Below, piece by piece: positions 57,376 to 64,000 of a DNA stretch of 64,000 nucleotides (positions are counted from its first letter, which is position 1; each line of letters starts with the position of its first letter). The stretch covers positions 39,893,796 through 39,957,795 of the forward strand of contig NC_081842.1 of NCBI RefSeq assembly GCF_963259705.1, written 5' to 3'. The DNA comes from Myotis daubentonii. Lineage: Eukaryota; Chordata; Mammalia; Chiroptera; Vespertilionidae. Under the pieces are notes generated by a model. That model was given only the letters and a program-made list of their open reading frames with translations. It was not told the DNA's origin and did no database searches. The translations under genes and the position numbers were made by a program.

Positions 57376-57849
57376 AATTCCGAGGCGGCCTCCAACACCA
57401 AGGTGCAGAATCAATTTTCAAGAAAATGTAACTGAGGGGAAAAACAAAACTAAAACTATATTTGAAAAGAATCTGTTTTTTTCTGCTACAGAAGTGTATG
57501 AAGGGACCTTCTGACTTTGTGGGTAAGATAATACCAGGGAAAGGTTGGGGGGGGGGTGTTTATTCTTTTCATTTACTCCTCCATTCAACAAATATTTTCA
57601 AACACCTATGATAACCAAGGTACTATACTCCAAACAGAGTTACAACTATAAGTCCCCACTATGGAAGCCATTTTAGTGCCAAACCCCTACTCAGGGTACA
57701 TACCAGGAACTGTGCACATCCCTCCTTCCTTCATTGTTCCGCCTCCGGAGAGCAGAGCCACTTAAAGGACCTGAAGGAGGCAGGCTACAACACTTGCTAC
57801 TCTGAGGAAAGAGGATCCTCAATGACTTGTCTCCTAACTAGTCTACCTG
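57376..57849. other. Unassigned intergenic DNA
   Basis: No gene recognised. A weak ancient-repeat word lies at 57575-57640 (cattcaacaaatattttc). Confidence 0.35.
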
Positions 57850-58260
57850 TCTCTAGTCTCTCCTCTTCTTCCATCCATTCTTCCCTTTTTCTGCCAGGAT
57901 TGTGCTTCTAACACACATATTTGAACAGTTACTCACTTGCTTGGCAGATCCCATATGATGAAGTTCACAGTCTTTAGCAAGAATTCAAGACCCTAAAGTG
58001 CCTTCCCTCCTCCATCCTGCCCTGTAATTCAGTTACATGGTACTACTCTAACTCTTTGGCAAGCTGCTCCCATTGTTTGAAGTGCCTTTCCCAACCTTCT
58101 ATGTATTTTGTGCATTCCTATAATGTCTCCAAATGATAACTCCTCAATGAAATCTTTCAGGGGCCTTTCCTTTGCTTGTGAAATCATAATTCCTTCCTCT
58201 GATTCTGCAAAGCAATTCCTTCACACTTCTACAGAAGCATTTTATCACATGGGTTATGTC
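57850..58260 (+). repeat. L2-type LINE 3' region (ancient)
   Basis: The C/T-rich text with gcaagctgctcccattgttt, gaagtgcctttcccaacc and ctcaatgaaatctttcagg fits the L2 3' region. Heavily diverged. Confidence 0.5.
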
Positions 58261-58437
58261 AAATAGGCAATACTGATGAGAGGGTGAATTCAGAGGGGGA
58301 AAAATCCATGGCATTGGAGGAAGAGAAAGTATCACAGTTAGAAGAAATGGAATGTGTAAAGTCAGTAAATTCAGAGAAGCACATACAGATCAAGAAGAAC
58401 TTGTGGGGGGATTGATTAAAATTAAAAATAAAAAAGA

Positions 58438-58705
58438 GCCTTGATCCCATGGCTCAATTGCTGAAGCATTGTCCCATACACCAAAAAGTTGCGGGTTTGA
58501 TTCCTGGTCAGAGCACATACCTAGATTGCAGCTTCTATCCCTGGTCAGGGTGTGTACAGGAGGCAACTGATCAATGTTTCTCATATATATATTATTTCTT
58601 CTTCTCCTTCTCCTCCTCCTTCTCCTTCTTCTTCCTCCTCCTCCTCCCCCTCCCCCTCCTCCTCCTCCTCCTCTTCTTCTTCTCCTTCTTCTTCTTTCTC
58701 CTTCT

Positions 58706-58762
<57 letters not shown>

Positions 58763-58828
58763 TCTCTCTCTCTCCCCCCTCTCCCCCTCAAATTGATAAA
58801 CAAATTCTTGGGTGAGGAAATAAAGTAA
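58438..58828 (+). mobile_element. VES-like SINE with expanded polypyrimidine tract
   Basis: The head (gccttgatcccatggctcaa, B-box ggtttgattcct) and body (caggaggcaactgatcaatg) are intact. The normal short CT-rich stretch is replaced by about 195 bp of ctt/ctc and ct units (58594-58788). The tail resumes with attgataaacaaattcttgg and gtgaggaaat. The long RE-rich and SL-rich frames here are low-complexity translations. Confidence 0.8.
58594..58788 (+). repeat. Polypyrimidine (CTT/CTC)n-(CT)n tract
   Basis: An almost pure C/T strand: mixed cttctcctt and cctcct triplets to about 58709, then mostly ct dinucleotides. Lies inside the SINE. Confidence 0.95.
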
Positions 58829-59107
58829 GAGAGAAGCTGAAGATTATTTACAAACATATGACCAGAAAAGTAATGTGCCCCCAAGAACACTACTGGACCT
58901 CATAGATCCACTGGGGCTGAAATTCCCAAGGCCCACATTCAGTTTTCTTCATATAAGACATCTGCACCATGCCACTGGCATTATAATGGGGAAAACCACA
59001 TGCAAATAAATTCATAATTAGAGGTGGAGTTATAAGTATTTTTCCAATCCATAATGTATTATCTGTTCTGCTCACTGGCCTCACTGCCTGGAAAAAAATT
59101 TAAAGTA
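58829..59107. other. Unassigned intergenic DNA
   Basis: No gene or repeat family recognised. Confidence 0.35.
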
Positions 59108-61308
59108 GATTTTGGCTTAAGCATTTTATACATGTGTTTGTTTTTTTCCTCACCACAACTGGAAAATACAGAAGTATGTTTTCCCCGTGATTTTAAATTA
59201 GGTTAGGGATTAGAAAGGTTGTATCAACCCCGCTATTAGATTTCTCAAGGAGTCAATAATTGGCATATGGGCAGGATGTGAGCTGGTCTCTGCAGAGACA
59301 CTAGTAACACAACTTGACCTGCACTGAGGGACGTGCAGGGAGACTAGAATAGTGCTTAGCATGAAAAATGCAAAAAGAGACCAATCCGGTCCTCATGACC
59401 GGGTGTCAGAAAGGGATGCAACATTTAAATCAATAAATATTTGATCTGTCAGGTTCAGAAATAGAAACTGCCATGGCCCTGAAAGAATCTGGGGATAAAT
59501 TCTAATAAATAGAGTTGGAGTCATCGCTGGAAGTGAGGAAAAAGGGCAAAGTTACCCAAGGAATAGGACCAGAAAGTCCTTAAGCAAGGTTTAGTCAAGA
59601 CAATGAGTGAAGCAAAAAGAACCAGAGAGAGAATAAACTTGCAGAGATCTAGCAGGTCATTACAGCAAACTCTACCCAGGCCATTTAGATACTGGAAGTG
59701 ACAAAGTAGCAGCTAACCCAACAGAAGTGGTAGCTATGCCATGTCACAAGGAGACTTTCAAGGACAAAAACAAGAAAAAGTTTCCCCCTTCTCTTCCTAG
59801 TCCTCAAGATGGAGAATTCTGTAAAGAGTAGTAAACCAACTATGATAACTGGAAAATATCTATCCCTGTCTCTGTCAAGGTTGTCTCCATGGGTACCGCG
59901 ATGACCCCAGGGTGATGAGTCAAAGACGATGACCAGAACCTCTAGCAGCTGCTCTACACCTTGCGTCTGGATTACTATATTGTCCTAATCAAGGACATTA
60001 GAGATGAGTAGGTGGCTAAAAATGAGGAGACAGCTTGGAAAATGGCCTGTCTCTTTGACAAGGACCTGTCCTAACAGAAATACAGGATAAATCTCTGAGA
60101 ACTGTCAGCAATAAAAAGACTAAATAACAAGGGAAACTGGAAGAATGCCAAAAGTTTTAAGAGTGGGACAATGCTGTGCTTTTATTGGCCCTCTCAGAGG
60201 GAACAACCTTAAAAAAGGTTGGTTTCAAGAAAAAGTGTTTCGAAATAAAAAGTTTTGAAACTCTAGGTGCAATGCTAGTTAAAAGATAAAACCTTAAACT
60301 ATAACTTTTATTTTTGTTCAATGTGTGTGGCTTAAACCTCTCTCCTTGCAGATAACAAACTCCAGACTTTGAGATTCTGAGAATGTAAAAAAAAAAAGTG
60401 GGTTCAAATTAATCTTCAAGATTTCATTCCTTTGAAATGGAAACAGAACATCCCCATTGGTAAAACTATAGTCAAAGTATTTCCGAAGCTTCTTTGTAAA
60501 ACAAACCGGGTAGAAAGATTAGAATTTGGGCTATACTTATAATAATGTTTAAGGCTATATATTTTTTTAGTTCAGAATGAACCTTGGTTCCCAAGAATAC
60601 TGAACTGAAATGATGTTGCAACAATTGAACTGTTAACCTCTTGTTATAAATTGACTTGTGTTTTAAATCAACTTTATTGTGTGAGTTTAGCTTAGGTTTC
60701 TTTTTAGAAAGATCTTTCTATAATATAAAAGTTCATGGCATTATATGTTTAATAATAGTTATCCAAGAATTATTCCTTAAGGCTGATGTTTTGGGATAAA
60801 ATTATTTGAAGATTGTTTTGTAATCATGGTATGATGCTGTGGACCCTGTGACTTCTAAAGGAGACAAAATTCTGGCCAGCCCTCCCACCATTTCTAATAA
60901 AATATGGTTTTTAAGAGATTTACAACAATAAATTGGAAAAGTCCTTGATTTGGGAAATTTGAACTTCTTTAAATTTAAAACTAAAGAAAGTAAAGGTCGT
61001 AGAAATGTATGATGTAATAAAATTAGATTCGATTTTATTTTAATTTGAGAATTTCTTCATCTGATTTTTCAAGTTGGATGATAAGAGTCTTTTATTGGAG
61101 TAATAGGAATAGATTTATTTGTATAGGCTTTAATTTTTAAAGGAAGTTATATAACTTATGTAACTAACTTACAGAGTTAACTTAAGTAGTATAGACTGGA
61201 TAACTCTATTAACAGTTTTGAAATCAGAGTACTTAATACAAGGAAAAATTCTCTGGTTAGGTTGCTTGAGATAAATTAATACTAGTCTCCAGAAACAAAA
61301 AGCGGGGG
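59108..61308. other. Unassigned; could include eroded endogenous-retrovirus interior
   Basis: No open frame and no motif that I can name. A weak MIR-like word lies at 59140-59200. Because a purine-rich tract and an LTR follow at 61300, part of this stretch may be the interior of an old endogenous retrovirus, but I saw no gag, protease, reverse transcriptase or envelope motif. Confidence 0.3.
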
Positions 61309-61860
61309 CAATATAATAGAAAATTACATTTAAGGATAATAATGGGACATTTTCAAATCTGAAAATCAGATTAACACAAATAATAATTCAACCACCACCA
61401 TGGTGCTATGGAAAATCTGAGTTAGAATGAAGTGAAATTTCATTCTGCATTGCCCAGACTCCTTAGTGAGTACCTCATATTCCTGCATTCCCACAGCGGA
61501 AAGGGTTGCACCTGAACTCAGCTTCCCATCAACTCTAAGCTCTCCAGGAGCCGGGAAGCTATATTTCACAAAAACCTCCTGAAAATAGCCAACATCTAAA
61601 TTCAGACTGTCTGGCACCCAAATAATCTGCCCCTTCCACTGCCCCTCCCTCTAAGCAGCTGAAAAGATTGCTCTCATACTTTTCCTATATAAGGAGAAGG
61701 GTCCCTACCCTGGAATATAACTCTTCTATATCTTTCCCCTGGCCCTACCTTGCTTCTCTGGATGGGGGGGGTCTATGTGCCCCATCATACTGGCTCTTGG
61801 TCCTCAGTTTCCCAATAAAGCCTTTCCCTTAACCTATACTAAGTGAGGTTAAAAATTTAA
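61309..61860 (+). repeat. Probable endogenous-retrovirus LTR
   Basis: A purine-rich tract (acaaaaagcgggggc, 61296-61310), as found just upstream of a 3' LTR, precedes it. Inside, a TATA-like tatataag lies at 61686-61693 and a poly(A) signal aataaa at 61814-61819, about 125 bp apart, in the U3-R order of gammaretrovirus-like LTRs. The matching second LTR is not in the window, so it may be a solo or 3' LTR. Boundaries are approximate; no target duplication was established. Not coding. Confidence 0.5.
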
Positions 61861-62003
61861 CCTTAGCTTATCTTGTATAACAATTTTCTAAGGACACTTT
61901 GTACCGAAGGAATAATAGCAATCTGTAGTGAAGAGGTCTGTACGATAACCACATTGGTATGGAAAAAATACAGGTTATTTCCCTGTCATCATCTGCGCAA
62001 CTA

Positions 62004-63064
62004 CAGGCGATCCTCATTATTCGGAGATTCCATGTTTGCAAATTCACCCATTCACTAAAATTTATTTGTAGCCTCAAAATCAATGCTCACACTGTCCCAT
62101 AGTCATTCATAGACAGACATGCACAGAATGAAGAATAATTTGAGTTGAATGGCATGTTCCCAGCTGAAGTTGGACAAGAAAACCTCTGCCTTCTTGTTTC
62201 AGCTCTCATACTGTAAACAATTGTCCTTAAGGTGGTCTATTTAGTGCCATGGTTTTTGCATGTTTTGTGATTTTTGTTGATTTTGATGTTTAAAATGGTC
62301 CCTAAGCATAGTGCTGAAGTGCTATGTAGTGTTCCTATGATCAAAAAGAGAGTCATGTGCCTTACAGAAAAATACATGTGTCAGATAAGCTTCCTTCAAG
62401 TGTGAATTATAGTGCTGTTGGCTGAGAGTTCAGTGTTAATGAATCAACAATAAGGTACATCTAGAAAAAAATAGGAAATTTGCTGGTCTGTACATGAGGC
62501 CTCTCTGGTAGTGTTCAAGTAACATCTATAGTGTGTGGTGAAGCTATGGAAAAGATGGAAAGGAAGCTAAATTTGTGGATTCACCCTATGACAACCCATT
62601 GAAAGAGCATTGCAGACAGCATGTGTGATGCTGAAAGTCAAAGAAATGTCTGGTCATGTTACCCAGGGTCAGAAAAATGTTGAACCTTTCTTAGCTAGTG
62701 CTGACTACCCACATTTCAAAAGGCAATCCAGAATGAAAAATGTTAAATTTGCAGGTAAGGCAAGTTCTTCAGATCAGGAAACTACTAAAATAAATGTTTA
62801 GATACTGGCTAAGAATGATACAGGAAAATGGTTATGGAGAAAGGCAGGTTTTCAAGGCCAATGGGATCGATTTCTTTTACAAGGACATTGGAAAATAAAC
62901 TAATATAACGCAAATGGCATTTCAGTTGATAAAAAATGCTATGCCAAAAGGCTCACAGAAACCTACCATGTATTTCTCATAGGAGCAATAATTCAGTCTT
63001 CACTAATTCAGTGTTTGCAGCAACTCCATAGAACATTGTAACCACAAATAAGTAGATTAGACTG
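62004..63064 (+). mobile_element. Tigger-family (pogo/TcMar) DNA transposon remnant
   Basis: Left end caggcgatcctcattattcg and right end aaataagtagattagactg are degraded inverted repeats, each flanked by TA (62002-62003 and 63065-63066), the pogo target. The length is about 1.06 kb, so much of a full Tigger is deleted. The interior contains the start of a transposase gene and other transposase-like fragments. Confidence 0.72.
62295..62801 (+). pseudogene. Broken Tigger transposase start
   Basis: The frame from ATG 62295 reads MVPKHSAEVL and then VMCLTEK, the start of a CENP-B/pogo-type helix-turn-helix transposase. A stop and frame changes follow within about 40 codons. Further transposase-like text (AMEKMERKLNLWI) appears after 62545. 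The catalytic DDE region is not seen. Not functional. Confidence 0.65.
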
Positions 63065-63359
63065 TATTACAGTCGATACAGTAGGAAAATGTATTTTAAT
63101 TTAAATGAAGAGTTACTGAAATGATTAATGTTTAGGAATCAACAGAAACAGAAGAGCTACTGAAAGAGATATAAAAATTGCAAAGGAAGAGACAAAGTGT
63201 CTATTTCTGCAGACAATATTTAACTGTCAATCTAGAAAATACAAGAAAATTAAAAGACAAAAATTCACAATAGCAATAGAAAACATAAAGTTCCTAGAAA
63301 GAAATCTAACAGAAAATGCAAGACATTTGTGGAGAAAACTAGAAAAATTTTCTGAAATA

Positions 63360-63486
63360 CAAGGTGTCCCTAAAAATGAATACACACTTTTTTATAATAG
63401 CTCAATTGATGTTTCTTTCTTTTCTGATTTAACCTATTGGAATTAATAATTATTCAAAGTGTGTATACATTTTTGAGGGGATACCC
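63360..63486. mobile_element. Small mariner-like MITE (about 127 bp)
   Basis: The left end aaggtgtccctaaaaatgaa tacacactt and the reverse complement of the right end (gggtatcccctcaaaaatgt atacacactt) form inverted repeats of about 28 bp. TA flanks both sides (63358-63359, 63487-63488), the target of Tc1/mariner elements. It lies inside an L1 ORF2 fragment whose sequence resumes after it. No coding capacity. Confidence 0.7.
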
Positions 63487-63623
63487 TATATATGTTTGCT
63501 AAATTGAAATAGAACATATTCATAGAAAGGAAGGTTCCTGATTGGAAGGATATCAATGCTCTCAGGATTAACACTGAATGCAATCCAATCAAAATACCAT
63601 AAGAATTTTCATCAAATTTTTAA

Positions 63624-63832
63624 ATATGTTTCTATTGATTTCAGAGAGGAGAAGGGAGAAAGAGGGACAGAAGCATAAATGATGAGAGAGAATCATTGAC
63701 CAGCTGCCTCCTGCATGCCCCCTACTGGGGATGGAACCCGAAACTTGGGCATGTGCCCTGACCAGAACCAAACCTTGACCTCCTGGTTCATGAGCCAAAG
63801 CTCAACCACTTAGCCACACCAATTGGTTTTTT
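63624..63832 (-). mobile_element. VES-like SINE (minus strand)
   Basis: Tail at the left (tctattgatttcagagagg), body aaatgatgagagagaatcat, head ttggtgtggctaagtggttg on the minus strand. The flanks atcaaatttttaaa and atcaagtttttttaaa form an imperfect target duplication. It interrupts the L1 ORF2 fragment. Confidence 0.82.
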
Positions 63833-64000
63833 ATCAAGTTTTTTTAAATAAACTTTTTAATACACAGTGAACAAGAAAAGCCATAATCATTTTAATATAA
63901 ATAGAGGAAATATAAATCTACACCAGCTAGATATCAAGACAAGTTCTAAAATTAAAGTAATTAATTTGGTTTTGGTGCAGGAATAAATAGATTAATGGAG

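Larger units (their letters stand above)
63125..64000 (+). mobile_element. L1 ORF2 fragment, open at the right edge
   Basis: The words ttcacaatagcaatagaaaa, taaagttcctagaaag, gaatgcaatccaatcaaaat and gttttggtgcaggaataaat follow L1 ORF2 order (reverse transcriptase to downstream domain) in sense orientation with many breaks. A mariner-like element and a SINE interrupt it. It continues beyond the window. Confidence 0.72.

Noticed and set aside
58390..58890. 166-residue minus-strand frame rich in Arg-Glu-Arg
   Set aside because: It is a translation of the polypyrimidine tract inside a SINE.
59880..60080. Possible exon or viral gene fragment (words such as gcgatgaccccagggtgatg)
   Set aside because: No open frame across it, no splice-site pair supported by coding sequence, and no recognisable protein motif.

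Overview
The window looks like intergenic nuclear DNA from a vesper bat (Vespertilionidae). Three groups of repeats support this. First, there are about sixteen tRNA-derived SINEs of the bat VES type. Second, there are nine non-autonomous Helitrons of the HeliBat type, which begin 5'-TC, end CTAG after a short hairpin, and insert between A and T. Third, there are several recent hAT-superfamily insertions, one of which matches the SPIN family as I know it. Ancient mammalian repeats (MIR, L2, MER5, Tigger/MER2-like, old L1) fill much of the rest. I found no protein-coding host gene, tRNA, rRNA, CRISPR array or bacterial-type operon. Family names are from recognition of the sequence, not from a database search.

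Layout. 1-5 kb: L2 and MER5-like fossils, three Helitrons back to back (1878-3203), and two SINEs, one carrying a large GGGAA array inside its target-site duplications. 7.5-11.1 kb: a nested stack of L1 copies hit by a Helitron, a younger L1 and a SPIN element. 12-17.7 kb: an 864-bp Helitron with strong palindromes, another Helitron, a MER2-like element, and an inverted pair of an unassigned sequence. 19-34 kb: SINEs, MIRs, L1 tails and a hAT inside an old L1 ORF1 region. 37.9-40.2 kb: a complete-looking half-LINE (HAL1-type: L1 5' UTR + ORF1 + 3' end, with nearly all of ORF2 missing), an open 288-codon ORF1 and perfect 15-bp target duplications. 41-44.5 kb: a foldback hAT, a twin-primed (internally inverted) L1 carrying another hAT, and L1 tails. 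46-56.7 kb: Helitrons, a second, decayed half-LINE with a different internal junction, and a 384-bp hAT with perfect 8-bp duplications. 58-64 kb: a SINE with an expanded polypyrimidine tract, a probable endogenous-retrovirus LTR, a Tigger-family transposon with a broken transposase start, a small mariner-like element and an L1 ORF2 fragment running off the right edge.

The only credible open reading frame is the L1-type ORF1 at 38964-39830. The points most worth following are the two half-LINEs with different junctions, the CTCF-like motifs carried by the Helitrons, the shared nnnTAnnn target preference of the hAT elements, the foldback hAT, and the unassigned inverted repeat pair at 12.0/17.5 kb.
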